Shown: piece by piece, positions 26,232-36,801 of the stretch
Numbering within the stretch: position 1 is the stretch's first letter
Layout of the letters: every line of letters starts with the position of its first letter
DNA from: Phreatobacter cathodiphilus
Lineage (GTDB): Bacteria; Pseudomonadota; Alphaproteobacteria; Rhizobiales; Phreatobacteraceae
Reading direction: 5' to 3'
Assembly (NCBI RefSeq): GCF_003008515.1
Contig: NZ_CP027668.1
Span: 1,914,001-1,978,000 of the forward strand
DNA: 64,000 nt
The notes under the pieces: model-generated
What the model was told of the DNA's origin: nothing
The model's database searches: none
The model's input: the letters and a program-made list of their open reading frames with translations, nothing else
Made by a program: the position numbers and the translations under genes

Positions 26232-27839
26232 TTACATCCGGAACACGCCGAACTTCGTCTCCGGCACCGGCGCATTGAGGCACGCGCTCAGCGCCAGCGA
26301 CAAGACCCGCCGGGTCTCGGACGGCAGGATGATGCCGTCGTCCCAGAGACGCGCTGTCGCATAGTAAGGGTGGCCCTCCGCCTCGTAGTTCGCGCGGATC
26401 GGCGCCTTGAAGGCCTCTTCCTCCTCGGCGCTCCAGTCCTTGCCCTCGGCCTCGAAATTCTCGCGCTTGACGGTCGCCAGCACGCTCGCCGCCTGCTCGC
26501 CGCCCATCACCGAGATGCGCGAATTCGGCCAGGTGAAGAGGAAGCGGGGCGAATAGGCCCGCCCGCACATGCCGTAATTGCCGGCACCGTAGCTTCCCCC
26601 CACCAGCAGCGTGATCTTCGGCACCTGGGCACAGGCGACCGCCGTGACGAGCTTCGCCCCGTCCTTGGCGATGCCGCCGGCCTCGAACTGCCGGCCCACC
26701 ATGAAGCCGGTGATGTTCTGCAGGAACAGCAGCGGAATGCGCCGCTGGCAGCACAGCTCGATGAAATGGGCGCCCTTCTGCGCGCTTTCGGAAAACAGAA
26801 TGCCGTTGTTGGCGATGATGCCGACGGGCATGCCGTGCAGGCGCGCAAAGCCGGTGACCAGCGTCGTGCCGTAGAGCGCCTTGAACTCGTCGAACTCGGA
26901 GCCGTCGACCAGCCGGGCGATCACCTCGCGGATGTCGTACTGGGTCTTGAGGTTGGTCGGAACCAGAGCCTCGAGGTCTGCCGGGTCGTATTTCGGCTCG
27001 CGCGGTTCGGCGAGCGCGATGTCGATGGTCTTCACCGAATTGACGTTGGCGACGATGCGCCGGGCGATGGCCAGAGCATGCCCGTCGTCCACGGCGTAGT
27101 GGTCGGCGACGCCGGACTGGCGGGCATGGACGTCGGCACCGCCGAGATCCTCGGCCGTCACGATCTCGCCGGTGGCGGCGCGCACCAGCGGCGGCCCGCC
27201 GAGGAAGATCGTGCCCTGGCGGCGCACGATCACCGTCTCGTCGGACATGGCGGGCACATAGGCGCCGCCGGCGGTGCAGGAACCCATCACCACGGCGATC
27301 TGCGGGATGCGGGCGGCCGACAGGTTCGCCTGGTTGAAGAAGATGCGGCCGAAATGCTCGCGGTCGGGGAACACCTCGGTCTGGTGCGGCAGGTTGGCCC
27401 CGCCGGAATCGACGAGATAGACACAAGGGAGCCGGTTCTGCAGCGCGATTTCCTGGGCGCGCAGGTGCTTCTTCACCGTCATCGGATAGTAGGTGCCGCC
27501 CTTGATGGTGGAATCGTTGGCGACGATCATCACCTCGCGTCCCTCCACCCGGCCGATGCCGGTGATGACGCCGGCGCCGTGGATGGCCTCGCCGTACATG
27601 CCGTTGGCGGCGAGTTGCGACAGTTCGAGGAAGGGCGAGCCGGGGTCGAGCAGCCCCATGACCCGGTCGCGGGGCAGGAGCTTGCCGCGGGCGACGTGGC
27701 GCTGGCGGCTCTTCTCGTTGCCCCCGAGCGCGGCCTCGGCGCGCTTGGCCTGCAGGTCGGCGATGATCGCGGCCCAGGACTCGGCATTGGCCCGTGCATC
27801 GGGCGTCGCGGCGTTGAACGATGACTTCAGGATGGCCAA
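26232..27839 (-). CDS. mccB: 3-methylcrotonyl-CoA carboxylase, beta (carboxyltransferase) subunit
   Basis: This 535-residue carboxyltransferase transfers the carboxyl group from biotin on MccA to 3-methylcrotonyl-CoA, giving 3-methylglutaconyl-CoA in leucine catabolism. Blocks typical of MCC beta are [72 protein letters not shown] and the C-terminal [10 protein letters not shown]. The first codon is TTG at 27839, with GGAG about ten bases upstream; no ATG gives the conserved start. The SDR gene follows on the same strand. Confidence 0.93.
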   Translation of the reverse strand: MAILKSSFNAATPDARANAESWAAIIADLQAKRAEAALGGNEKSRQRHVARGKLLPRDRVMGLLDPGSPFLELSQLAANGMYGEAIHGAGVITGIGRVEGREVMIVANDSTIKGGTYYPMTVKKHLRAQEIALQNRLPCVYLVDSGGANLPHQTEVFPDREHFGRIFFNQANLSAARIPQIAVVMGSCTAGGAYVPAMSDETVIVRRQGTIFLGGPPLVRAATGEIVTAEDLGGADVHARQSGVADHYAVDDGHALAIARRIVANVNSVKTIDIALAEPREPKYDPADLEALVPTNLKTQYDIREVIARLVDGSEFDEFKALYGTTLVTGFARLHGMPVGIIANNGILFSESAQKGAHFIELCCQRRIPLLFLQNITGFMVGRQFEAGGIAKDGAKLVTAVACAQVPKITLLVGGSYGAGNYGMCGRAYSPRFLFTWPNSRISVMGGEQAASVLATVKRENFEAEGKDWSAEEEEAFKAPIRANYEAEGHPYYATARLWDDGIILPSETRRVLSLALSACLNAPVPETKFGVFRM

Positions 27840-27935
27840 GGCGTCACGGCTCCGGCGAGGGGCTGCGGGACGCCTTGGTTAGCGCGGCCCGGATGACCTG
27901 TCATCCGGGCGGAGTGGCGGAGGGCCGGCCAAAGG

Positions 27936-28718
27936 TCAGGGCGCCGCCGGTTCCATATGGGCCGCGCGGATGATGGCCGCCGCCTCCGGCGTCCGCATCA
28001 GCGCCAGAAAGGCCCGCGCCGCCTCGGGCGTGGCCGGGGTCGCGGCAAGGCCCGCCGAATAGGTCGTCGTCAGTTGGACCTCCGCCGGCAGCGGGCCGAT
28101 CATGCGCACGCCCTGCACCGGCATGATCTCGCTGATCTGGTGAAACACCACGTCCGCCTCGCCTTTCGCCACGCGCTCGGCGACATAGCCGCCCATCTGC
28201 GGCCGGGCCCGCGCCGCCAGTGCGTCCTTCAGCCCCAGCCGCTCGGCGAGCTGGACGAAATAGATGCCGCTGGTGCCGCCGCCCGCCGGATCGACATAGG
28301 CGACGCCGCGGGAGGCGAGGATGAGCCGGCGGATATCGTCCACAGTGGCGATGGCGGGCACCGGCGCGCCCTCGGCGATGCCGATGCCGATCCCGGTCCG
28401 GGCGAGATCGTAGCGAGAGCCCGCGGCGAGACGACCCGCGGCAACGAGGGCATCGATCACCACCGGCGTCGCCACCACGACGTCGGCCGCCTCGCCTGCC
28501 TCGATGCGCCGCCGGACCCCGCCCGCCGTGTCGGCGACGAGGGAGACGCTGTGACCGCTGCGGGCCCGGAACAGGTCCGCGAGGCGCTGGACGACCTCCT
28601 TCGAGGCTCCGGTCGCCATGACCCGGAGCTCGGCGGCCGCGGCGGGGCCGCCGGCGAGGCCGAAGACGGCGAGAGCGAGGGCGAAGACGGACCGGCGGGT
28701 GGAGGTTGGAGGTGTCAT
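27936..28718 (-). CDS. Periplasmic substrate-binding protein, molybdate-type (SBP family 11)
   Basis: This is a 260-residue ModA-like exported protein. A Sec signal (RRSVFALALAVFGLAGGPAAAAE) precedes a two-lobe binding protein with LRVMATGASKEVVQRLADLF, DVVVATPVVIDALVAAG, and DPAGGGTSGIYFVQLAERLG. No ABC permease or ATPase gene is adjacent, so ligand and transporter are unknown; solo members are common in alphaproteobacteria. The ATG at 28718 has GGGAA nearby. It follows the GST gene with a 44-base gap. Confidence 0.85.
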   Translation of the reverse strand: MTPPTSTRRSVFALALAVFGLAGGPAAAAELRVMATGASKEVVQRLADLFRARSGHSVSLVADTAGGVRRRIEAGEAADVVVATPVVIDALVAAGRLAAGSRYDLARTGIGIGIAEGAPVPAIATVDDIRRLILASRGVAYVDPAGGGTSGIYFVQLAERLGLKDALAARARPQMGGYVAERVAKGEADVVFHQISEIMPVQGVRMIGPLPAEVQLTTTYSAGLAATPATPEAARAFLALMRTPEAAAIIRAAHMEPAAP

Positions 28719-28762
28719 GATGGCGTTCCCTGCGGCCATCATGGGCCCATCCGGGTCGCAGC

Positions 28763-29413
28763 TCACGTCACATCGTCGCTATCGGCGAGGTGCCAGGGCT
28801 CCGCCTCTCCAGCCGCGACCCATGCGCTCCAGGCGGGAAGGGCCATGACCGCGTCCATATAGGCGCGCGCGGACTGCGGCACCGGCACGGCATAGGCGTG
28901 GAAGCGCGACACGACCGGCGCATACATGGCGTCGGCGGCCGAGAAGGCGCCGTAGAGGAACGGCCCGCCCGAGCCGAACCGCTCGCGCGCCTCCGCCCAG
29001 CCCGAGACGATGCGCGCCACATTGGCCTCGACCTCCGGGCCGAGAGCCACGGCCTTCGGCGCCCGGCGCACGTTCATCGGGCAGCGGTTGCGCAAGGCCT
29101 GGAAGCCGGCATGCATCTCGGTCGACAGCGCCCGCGCATGGGCCCGGGCGGCCGTCTCCGCCGGCCAGATCCCCCGCCCGGGGAAACGGTCGGCGAGATA
29201 TTCGATGATGGCGAGGCTTTCCCAGACGACGACGTCGCCGTCGATCAGGGCCGGCACCTTGCCGCCCGGCGAGACGCGGCGGATGGCCTCGGCCGACCCC
29301 TCCCGGTAGAGCGGAACGAGCTCCTCCTCGAAGGGAATGCCGAGGACCGTCATCAGGATCCAGGGCCGGAAGGACCAGGACGAATAGGCCTTGTTGCCGA
29401 TCACGAGCTTCAT
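28763..29413 (-). CDS. Glutathione S-transferase family protein
   Basis: This is a 216-residue GST. The N-terminal thioredoxin-like half has KAYSSWSFRPWILMTVLGIPFEE, SPGGKVPALIDGDVVVWESLAIIEYLAD, the usual glutathione-binding VPxL and ES pairs. The C-terminal helical half has GPFLYGAFSAADAMYAPV. Best seen as a YfcF-like or uncharacterised GST. GGAGG precedes the start. Likely co-transcribed with the downstream binding protein. Confidence 0.9.
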   Translation of the reverse strand: MKLVIGNKAYSSWSFRPWILMTVLGIPFEEELVPLYREGSAEAIRRVSPGGKVPALIDGDVVVWESLAIIEYLADRFPGRGIWPAETAARAHARALSTEMHAGFQALRNRCPMNVRRAPKAVALGPEVEANVARIVSGWAEARERFGSGGPFLYGAFSAADAMYAPVVSRFHAYAVPVPQSARAYMDAVMALPAWSAWVAAGEAEPWHLADSDDVT

Positions 29414-29510
29414 CAGCGCCTCCGCGGGAGAGGCGCATCATGCGGTTGCGGCGGCAGCCCTTCCAGCCAAGCTTCGTGATCCTCTCATGTGATCGGCTGA
29501 TGGATCGCCC

Positions 29511-29924
29511 TCACGCCTTCGGCTTGGGCGCCCATTCCTCCACCGGCCCGCCGGTCTTCTTCCAGGCGCCGAAGCCGCCCTCGACATGGGCGACGGGCTT
29601 CAGGCCCATGTCTTGCGCCGTCTTGGCCGCCAGCGCCGAGCGCATCCCGCCGGCGCAGAAGAAGACGAACTTCTTGTCCTCCTGGAACTGCGGCTTGGCA
29701 TAGGGGCTTTCCGGGTCGATCCAGAACTCCAGCATGCCGCGGGTGCAGTGGAAGGCACCGGGCACCTTGCCGTCGCGCTCCAGTTCGCGCGGGTCGCGGA
29801 TGTCGACGAAGACCACGTCGTCGCGCCCGTGCAGGGCCTTGGCCTGCTCGATGGTCAGCGTCTCGACGGCGGCATTGGCCTCGTCGATCAGGGCCTTGTA
29901 GCCCTTGGTGATGGTCTGCGGCAT
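29511..29924 (-). CDS. Rhodanese-domain sulfurtransferase
   Basis: This 137-residue single rhodanese domain has the conserved VVFVDIRDPREL, and the active-site loop FFCAGGMRSALAA, with the catalytic cysteine forming a persulfide. A short N-terminal helix precedes the domain. Sulfur transfer partners are unknown. MPQTITKGYKAL is the start because GGAGG lies six bases upstream; the longer frame would overlap the divergent promoter region. Confidence 0.92.
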   Translation of the reverse strand: MPQTITKGYKALIDEANAAVETLTIEQAKALHGRDDVVFVDIRDPRELERDGKVPGAFHCTRGMLEFWIDPESPYAKPQFQEDKKFVFFCAGGMRSALAAKTAQDMGLKPVAHVEGGFGAWKKTGGPVEEWAPKPKA

Positions 29925-30036
29925 GGAATCCTCCGGCATTGCGAGCCGCGACACTAGCACCATGCCGCCGGGCTCGGACACCCGACGGACGGCAGACGGG
30001 TGGACGTCGGTGCCACTCCCTTGCTACCGATCGTCC

Positions 30037-30714
30037 ATGTTCGGCATGACCCTCCTCGACGGCCTCGCCTTCGGCTATTTCGCGCTCGCCTGGGCCGCCT
30101 ATGCCTGGCTGGTGGAGGTCTGGGGTGGCAGGCGCCGCGGCCTCACCGCCACCATGGCCGAATATCGCCGGCGCTGGATGGCCGAGATGCTGGTGCGCCC
30201 CAACCGCATCGTCGACACGCAGATCAACATGACCCTGCAGCAGGGCTCGTCCTTCTTCGCCTCCACCTCGCTTCTGGCGGTCGGCGCCTGCCTCGGTCTG
30301 ATCAACGCCTCGGACCGGGCGCTGGAAGTCGTCCAGTCGCTCTCCTTCGGCCATGCCGGGTCGCGCGAGCAATGGGAGATCAAGCTGGCGGGCCTGATGG
30401 TGATCTTCGTCTATGCCTTCTTCAAGTTCGGCTGGGCCTACCGGCTGTTCAACTACTGCGCCATTCTCATCGGCGCGACGCCGGAGGGCGAGCGCCGCAA
30501 CTCCGCCGAGGCCGAGGCCATGGCCGGCCGCGCGGCGCGGATGAACACCATCGCCGCCGCCCATTTCAACCGCGGCCAGCGCGCCTTCTTCTTCGCCCTC
30601 GGCTATCTCGGCTGGTTCGCGGGGCCGGCCGTCTTCATGGTGGCGACCACGGCCGTCTTCGCCGTGCTCTACCGCCGCCAGTTCTTCTCCGAAAGCCGCC
30701 AGGCGGTGATCTAG
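30037..30714 (+). CDS. DUF599 membrane protein
   Basis: This 225-residue protein has four predicted membrane segments (about residues 6-26, 73-92, 116-136 and 190-215) and the family blocks RRRWMAEMLVRPNRIVDTQI, FFASTSLLAVGA and FFALGYLGWFAGP. The role of DUF599 is unknown. The frame is open further upstream, but MFGMTLLDG gives the natural start. It is divergent from the rhodanese gene and overlaps the 3' end of the cysteine-rich gene by four bases. Confidence 0.88.
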   Translation: MFGMTLLDGLAFGYFALAWAAYAWLVEVWGGRRRGLTATMAEYRRRWMAEMLVRPNRIVDTQINMTLQQGSSFFASTSLLAVGACLGLINASDRALEVVQSLSFGHAGSREQWEIKLAGLMVIFVYAFFKFGWAYRLFNYCAILIGATPEGERRNSAEAEAMAGRAARMNTIAAAHFNRGQRAFFFALGYLGWFAGPAVFMVATTAVFAVLYRRQFFSESRQAVI

Positions 30715-32705
30715 CTCCGCCGGCGCGGGTCCGGATGGCCATCGAGGCGCATCTGGAAGAGGAAGTAGGTCGGCGAGCAATAGCCGAGCCCGGCGACGCG
30801 GCCGACCTCCGGCAGATCCGCCGGCAGTGCCTGGCACATGAAGTCCTCGCGGCAGAGCCGCTCCGCCGAACAGGTCGCCCGCATGCCCCGCACGATGGAG
30901 CCGCCGAGGCAGTTGGCGAAGTCGTTGGTGGCGACGCAGATGTCGAAGGCCCGCCCTCCCGCGAAGCCGCAAATCTCGTTCGGCGGCGCCTGGCCGGGCC
31001 GGAAGGCGGCGAAGCGCCGGTCCGTCTCGTCGCACTGGCGATAGGCCAGGCCCGCCGGGGCGCCGCCAACCGGCGGCCGGCAAGTATGGTCGCGGGCGTT
31101 GATGCGGGCCGCGCGGCTGTTGATCTGGCCGGTGACGGCGAAGCGGTCGAGCCATGGGCGCGCCGGATCGGTGGTGGTGATGCGGCCGGTGAGGCAGGCC
31201 TGGCCGGAAAATTCGTCGCGCTTCTCGTTCAGCACGCACTGGCCGTAGGCGACGCCGACGGCGGCGGTCTGCGCGAGTTCGGAACAGGCGGCGCGTCCCT
31301 CGCAGGCAAAGCCCGCCGCGATGTGGCGGCGCTGGCTGGCGGGCAGGCAGGCCTGGCCGAGCCCCGCGGGCAGGAAGGCCGGAACCCCCTCCCCCTCCCA
31401 GCGCGCCGGCGGGCTGAGCGGCAGCGGCCGGTAGCGGTTCGGCGCGCGGTCCTCCGCCAGCGCCTCGGCATAGGCGGCGCGGCGCGGCCGCTCGGCGAAA
31501 AAGTGCGGCGAATAGCCGACGAGAACGCGGTTGACCGGCGCCATCGTCCGCTCGTCCTCACCGATGAGATGGAAGCCGGCGGTGGCGCCGCTCTGGTGGC
31601 AGCCCTGGCAGGTGCCGGCGTCGAGCCGCTCGATGAACCCGGCCGGGCTCGCGGCGGTCGTCATCCCGGCGAAGTCGAGGCCGGAGAAGGCCTCGCCGGC
31701 AGCCCCGAAGATCTGCGCATAGGGGCGGTTGGCGAGCCGCGCCGAGCCGTAGGTGGAGTAGGACAGCGCCCGGGTGGCGAGGAACCGCTCCGGCAGCAGA
31801 TGCACGCCGCCGTCGACCGCCACGGCCTGCTCGGCGAGGAAACGGGCGAGGTCGGCCCGCAGCACCGCATCGCCCTGCAGCCGCGCGACGTCCGGCGTGT
31901 TCTCCAGCCCCTTTTCGACGAGGCGCACCCCGCCCTCGCCCTCCACCGAGAAGACCCGCATGAGATAGGCGGCCTGGCCGCCGAAGGTCGTCTCCATGCC
32001 GGAGGGAAAGCGGACGATCTGGGCATTGATCTCGATCTGCCGCGGCAGGCCGCGCGCCCCGGCCAGCGGCCCCTCCGCGAGCCAGGCCGCGCGCGCCTCC
32101 GCCCCCGCGCGCCCCTCCGGCACGCGGAAGCGGCGGGCGAGCACCCCGCAGCCGTCGGGGGGCCGCGGCAGGTCGTGCACCACGTTGATCGAGAAGGGCA
32201 TGCGCGAGGCATAGACACGCCCGCCGCGCTGGAAACGGTAGGCGAGCCGGTAGACGAGCCTGACCTCGCCGCAGGTCGCCTCCCGCCGCGCCGGATCCGC
32301 AAAGTCCTGGCGGTCGAGGCGCAGCACGACACCGGCGAGGCCGAACCGCGCCGTCGGCGAGGTCAGCCAGGCCGTCTCGAACACCCGTCCGACGTTGCCG
32401 TCGGTCACCTCGTAGAGGCGGCGGCCCGTCGCCTCCATCGCCCGCCGCAGCTCCCCGATGTCAGAGGATACGGTCTGCGTGAGCTGCCGCCAGGCGGGGC
32501 TCGCCGCCTGCAGCGCCGCGTTGCTCGCATCGCCCTTTTCCCCCAGCGCAGCGCCGAAGCCGAAGCCCCTGCCCTCGAGGGCCGCGAGGACAGGCGGGTC
32601 GAGCATGTCGAGAAAGGGCCGGCCGCTCTCGAAGGCCCGCGCGGCGGGGGCCGTGAGAAGCAGCAGGACGGCCATGGCGGCACGGAGAAAGGCGGGACGG
32701 CTCAT
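30711..32705 (-). CDS. Large exported cysteine-rich protein with one CXXCH site
   Basis: I do not recognise a described family for this 664-residue protein. A Sec signal (RAAMAVLLLLTAPAARA) is followed by a long region without motifs, a single CQGCH at about residues 366-370, and a C-terminal third with 14 of the 18 cysteines, often in QAC, YGQC and GYC settings. CXXCH is the heme c attachment motif, so it could be a monoheme cytochrome, but no distal Met is obvious. The many other cysteines suggest a disulfide-rich periplasmic domain. The start MSRPAFLRA is preferred over an in-frame ATG 72 bases upstream because it gives a clean signal peptide. Confidence 0.75.
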   Translation of the reverse strand: MSRPAFLRAAMAVLLLLTAPAARAFESGRPFLDMLDPPVLAALEGRGFGFGAALGEKGDASNAALQAASPAWRQLTQTVSSDIGELRRAMEATGRRLYEVTDGNVGRVFETAWLTSPTARFGLAGVVLRLDRQDFADPARREATCGEVRLVYRLAYRFQRGGRVYASRMPFSINVVHDLPRPPDGCGVLARRFRVPEGRAGAEARAAWLAEGPLAGARGLPRQIEINAQIVRFPSGMETTFGGQAAYLMRVFSVEGEGGVRLVEKGLENTPDVARLQGDAVLRADLARFLAEQAVAVDGGVHLLPERFLATRALSYSTYGSARLANRPYAQIFGAAGEAFSGLDFAGMTTAASPAGFIERLDAGTCQGCHQSGATAGFHLIGEDERTMAPVNRVLVGYSPHFFAERPRRAAYAEALAEDRAPNRYRPLPLSPPARWEGEGVPAFLPAGLGQACLPASQRRHIAAGFACEGRAACSELAQTAAVGVAYGQCVLNEKRDEFSGQACLTGRITTTDPARPWLDRFAVTGQINSRAARINARDHTCRPPVGGAPAGLAYRQCDETDRRFAAFRPGQAPPNEICGFAGGRAFDICVATNDFANCLGGSIVRGMRATCSAERLCREDFMCQALPADLPEVGRVAGLGYCSPTYFLFQMRLDGHPDPRRRS

Positions 32706-32786
32706 GGCCGGAAGATCGCCGCGCTTCGTTTCCGTCCGGTGCCGCAGAGGCTCGACGCCCGTCGCGGCTTGGTGCATGACGGCGCC

Positions 32787-33053
32787 ATGACCAAGACCGA
32801 TTCAGACCTCGAGGCTGCGATCCTGCAACTCGCGCAGGCGCGCGGGCCGGACAAGTCCATCTGCCCCTCGGAGGCCGCCAAGCACGTGGCCGCCGCCCGC
32901 GGCACCGACTGGCACACGCTGATGCAGCCGGCCCGGCGGGCCGCCGTGGCGCTGGCGATGGAGGGGCGGCTCGTCATCCTGCGCAAGGGCAAGCCGGTCG
33001 ACCCCGCCGACTTCCGCGGCGTCTACCGCCTCACCGTCCCCCGTCAGGACTGA
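32787..33053 (+). CDS. DUF3253 protein
   Basis: This 88-residue protein matches DUF3253: ICPSEAAKHVAAARGTDWHTLMQPARRAAVALAMEG, then VILRKGKPVDPADFRGVYRL. The pattern resembles a small winged-helix fold, but no function is established. It is divergent from the cysteine-rich gene (81 bases) and its stop lies 4 bases from the stop of ydcF. Confidence 0.88.
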   Translation: MTKTDSDLEAAILQLAQARGPDKSICPSEAAKHVAAARGTDWHTLMQPARRAAVALAMEGRLVILRKGKPVDPADFRGVYRLTVPRQD

Positions 33054-33057
33054 CGCC

Positions 33058-33876
33058 TCAGGGGCCAGGAAACAGCGTGTCCGTGCGCCCGCCCAGCCTG
33101 TAGGCGGCGAGCCCGAGCCATTCCCGCGTCATCCGGTCGACGAGGTCGAGGCCGCGGCTGACGGGAAGGATCGGCCGCCAGAGCTCGCGCGGCCGGCCCC
33201 GTGTCTCGTAATCGGTCGGATAGGCCACGACCTGCCAGCCCGCCTGCCGGAAGATGCCGACCGAGCGCGGCATGTGCCAGGCGGAGGTGACGAGCAACCA
33301 GGTCTCGCCCGGCTTCGGCTGCACGATGGCCTTCGTCAGCACGGCGTTTTCGAAGGTGTTGCGGCTCTCGCGTTCAAGGGTGATCCGGCCGGGGTCGACG
33401 CCGAGCCGCCGGAACAGCGCCTCGGCCGCGCCCGCCTCGTCGGCCGGCTCCTCGCCGAGCAGGGTCGCAGACCCGCCGGTGAAGACGAGCCGCGCGGACG
33501 GAAAGCGCCGCGCCAACGTCACCGCCTCGGTGAGCCGTCCCGGTGCCGCGCCGATGGTCGGCTGTCCGCGCGCGGCGCTGGTCACCTGGTCCATCGACCC
33601 GCCGAGCACGAGAATGCCGGTCGGCGCCGGCATGTCCTCGGGCGGCAGCGGGAACCGGTTCTCCAAGGGGCGGGCGAGCCAGACGCCGAGCGGTGACACG
33701 CCGCAGACGAGCAGGCCGAGCGCCGCCGACAGCACCAGCCGCCGCCCTCCCCGCGCCCAGCGCGTGAACAGGAGCAGTGCACCGGCGAGGATGAGCGCCA
33801 TCAGCAGGTTCGACGGTGCTGCGAACCACCATAGGATCTTGGACAGGTAGAAGAACAGGTGGCTCGCGAGGCTCAT
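33058..33876 (-). CDS. YdcF/ElyC-family membrane protein (DUF218)
   Basis: This 272-residue protein has two N-terminal membrane segments (about residues 8-37 and 48-66) and a DUF218 domain: GILVLGGSMDQVTSA, ARLVFTGGSATLLGEEP, LERESRNTFENAV, LLVTSAWHMPRSVGIFRQAG. ElyC and SanA relatives act in envelope integrity. The start overlaps the GNAT stop as ATGA, so it is the last gene of an ivd-GNAT-ydcF set. Confidence 0.9.
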   Translation of the reverse strand: MSLASHLFFYLSKILWWFAAPSNLLMALILAGALLLFTRWARGGRRLVLSAALGLLVCGVSPLGVWLARPLENRFPLPPEDMPAPTGILVLGGSMDQVTSAARGQPTIGAAPGRLTEAVTLARRFPSARLVFTGGSATLLGEEPADEAGAAEALFRRLGVDPGRITLERESRNTFENAVLTKAIVQPKPGETWLLVTSAWHMPRSVGIFRQAGWQVVAYPTDYETRGRPRELWRPILPVSRGLDLVDRMTREWLGLAAYRLGGRTDTLFPGP

Positions 33877-34466
33877 GGCTGGCGGAGTGCGAGGTCGAGC
33901 TGCATGAGCGGCCTCGTCGGCGTCCGCCGCGCCACCTCGGCAAATCCCGCCGCGCGGAAAGCCGAGCCGATGCCGACATAGCCCTCGCCCCAGGCGAGGT
34001 CGCGTGTCGTGTCGATGGGACAGGCTTCCAGCCGATCGGCCCCGCTGCGGCGGGCGAAGTCGGCGGCGCCGGTGATCAGCGTGCGCATCAGGCCGCCGCG
34101 CCGGGCGCTCGCGCGCACGAAAAAGCAGGTGATGACCCAGACGCGGTCATCCGTCGCGTCGCAGGGGTCAAGCGGTGCCGCGGTCCGCGCCGCATTGAAC
34201 CGCGGATAGGCGCTGCGTGGCCCCAGCGCCACCCAGCCCACCGGCTCGTCGCCGCGGAAGGCGATCAGCCCCGGCGGCGGCCCCTCCGCGACCACGGCAG
34301 CAAAGGCGTCCCGGTTCGGCGCGCCGCAGGCATCCGCCCAGGCCTTCCTCGGTCCGGGAATGCGCCAGTACATGCACCAGCAGCCACCATGGGCGCCGTT
34401 CCGGCCGAACAGTGCCTCCAGCGATGACCAGAGATCGGGTGTCAGCGGCTTCAGCGTGACGCTCAC
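33873..34466 (-). CDS. GNAT-family N-acetyltransferase
   Basis: This is a 197-residue GNAT protein, with a GGCWCMYWR segment near residues 27-35 and the acetyl-CoA pocket region VITCFFVRASARRGGLMRTLITGAADFA. The acceptor is unknown. The first codon is GTG at 34466 with a GAGGGGGA site just before. It is 13 bases downstream of ivd and overlaps ydcF by four bases. Confidence 0.85.
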   Translation of the reverse strand: MSVTLKPLTPDLWSSLEALFGRNGAHGGCWCMYWRIPGPRKAWADACGAPNRDAFAAVVAEGPPPGLIAFRGDEPVGWVALGPRSAYPRFNAARTAAPLDPCDATDDRVWVITCFFVRASARRGGLMRTLITGAADFARRSGADRLEACPIDTTRDLAWGEGYVGIGSAFRAAGFAEVARRTPTRPLMQLDLALRQP

Positions 34467-34479
34467 ATCCCCCTCCCCG

Positions 34480-35652
<1,173 letters not shown>

Positions 35653-35753
35653 GGCTTCATCCTTCACGCGCAGGCTTCGTGCGGCTGCGACATCAGGGTT
35701 ATAGAAGCCGTCCGGCAGGCTGTCATGATCGGCCGAGCGGCAGGGAGACGACG

Positions 35754-36236
35754 ATGACGGGCCAGGCGGATTCCCCTTATGCGGAGCGGCCGAACCGCTT
35801 TCCGCTGCCGCCGCTCATCTTCCTCGGGTCGCTCGCCCTCGGTTACGGGCTCAATGCCCTCGCTCCCCTCGCCCTGCCGCTGCCGATCCTGTTCAAGGCC
35901 GCCGGCGCGCTGGCGCTCGGCGCCGGCCTCGCCCTCATTCTCTGGGCGTCCTCCGCCCTGTCGCGGGCCGGCACCGCCGTGCTGCCCCATCACGCCGCCC
36001 GCCGCCTGGTGACCGCCGGCCCCTTCGCCTGGAGCCGCAATCCGATCTATCTCGGCGAGGCGCTGATCATTGCGGGTTTCGGCGGCGTCGAGGGCGCGGC
36101 GGCCTATCTCGTCGCCGCGGCGGTCTTCGTGCTGGCCATGACCCATTTCGCCGTTCTGCGCGAGGAGGCGCATCTGGCGGCGCGGTTCGGCCCCGCGTGG
36201 GAGGCCTATGCCGGCCGCGTGAGGCGGTGGGCGTGA
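35754..36236 (+). CDS. Isoprenylcysteine carboxyl methyltransferase-family (PEMT-like) membrane protein
   Basis: This 160-residue protein has about four membrane segments and the family C-terminal blocks [22 protein letters not shown], then [24 protein letters not shown], in which the arginine, asparagine and glutamate bind S-adenosylmethionine. Bacterial members are uncharacterised lipid or quinone methyltransferase candidates. GGGAG precedes MTGQADSPY. Confidence 0.85.
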   Translation: MTGQADSPYAERPNRFPLPPLIFLGSLALGYGLNALAPLALPLPILFKAAGALALGAGLALILWASSALSRAGTAVLPHHAARRLVTAGPFAWSRNPIYLGEALIIAGFGGVEGAAAYLVAAAVFVLAMTHFAVLREEAHLAARFGPAWEAYAGRVRRWA

Positions 36237-36259
36237 CGCCCCCGCCCGGCCTTGGTGAG

Positions 36260-36280
36260 GTGCGTCCTGCGAGGCCCGCC
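36260..36280. repeat. Fragment of the REP-like element
   Basis: GTGCGTCCTGCGAGGCCCGCC matches the outer block of the repeat family (GTGCGTCCTTCGAGGCTCGCC) at 19 of 21 positions. No partner copy is visible within the following 80 bases, so it is a lone degenerate end. Confidence 0.6.
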
Positions 36281-36357
36281 TCCGCACGCTCCGGTCATGC
36301 ACGCGCCCTTCGGTCGTTGCCCTTGCGGTCCCTGCGGCGCTTTGCCATCCCTGCCCC

Positions 36358-36795
36358 ATGATCTGCTTCGCCTACGGCACCAACATGAGCAGGGCCGACA
36401 TGGCGCGGCGGGCGCCGGGCGCGCGCGCCGTCGGCATCGGCCGCCTCGCCGGCCACCGGCTCGTCGTCACGCGGGCAGGATACCTGTCGGTGCGGCGGGC
36501 CCCCGGCGGCATGGTCCACGGTGTCCTCTGGCGCCTGACGCCGCGCGACCTCGTGCGGCTCGACGCCTATGAGGGCGTCGGCCCGGGAGGCTATCGGCGC
36601 GCGGTCAGGCCGGTCCTGACCGCGGGTGGCGCCCGCGCCGCGATCGTCTATCATGGCGGCCGGACGGTGGCCGGTGCGCGCCTCCTCCGGCACCCCTTCG
36701 AGGAGGCCGTGCTCGCTTCGGCGATCTCCTGGCACCTGCCCGTCGCCGCCCTGACCGGGCTTCGCCGCCTCGCGCGGAACGGTTTTCGAGGCTGA
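36358..36795 (+). CDS. Gamma-glutamylcyclotransferase-family protein (AIG2-like)
   Basis: This 145-residue protein begins ICFAYGTNMSRADM, the YGxN loop that binds gamma-glutamyl compounds, and continues with VHGVLWRLTPRDLVRLDAYEGVGPGGYRR, where the glutamate in DAYEG is the expected catalytic acid. The substrate is not known; relatives cleave gamma-glutamyl amines or glutathione. It is six bases upstream of the CFA gene and probably co-transcribed. Confidence 0.85.
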   Translation: MICFAYGTNMSRADMARRAPGARAVGIGRLAGHRLVVTRAGYLSVRRAPGGMVHGVLWRLTPRDLVRLDAYEGVGPGGYRRAVRPVLTAGGARAAIVYHGGRTVAGARLLRHPFEEAVLASAISWHLPVAALTGLRRLARNGFRG

Positions 36796-36801
36796 ACCTC
36801 C

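Noticed and set aside
30000-33053. 1017-residue plus-strand frame spanning several genes
   Set aside because: Mirror of the cysteine-rich gene and out-of-frame DUF599. Low-complexity and no motif.
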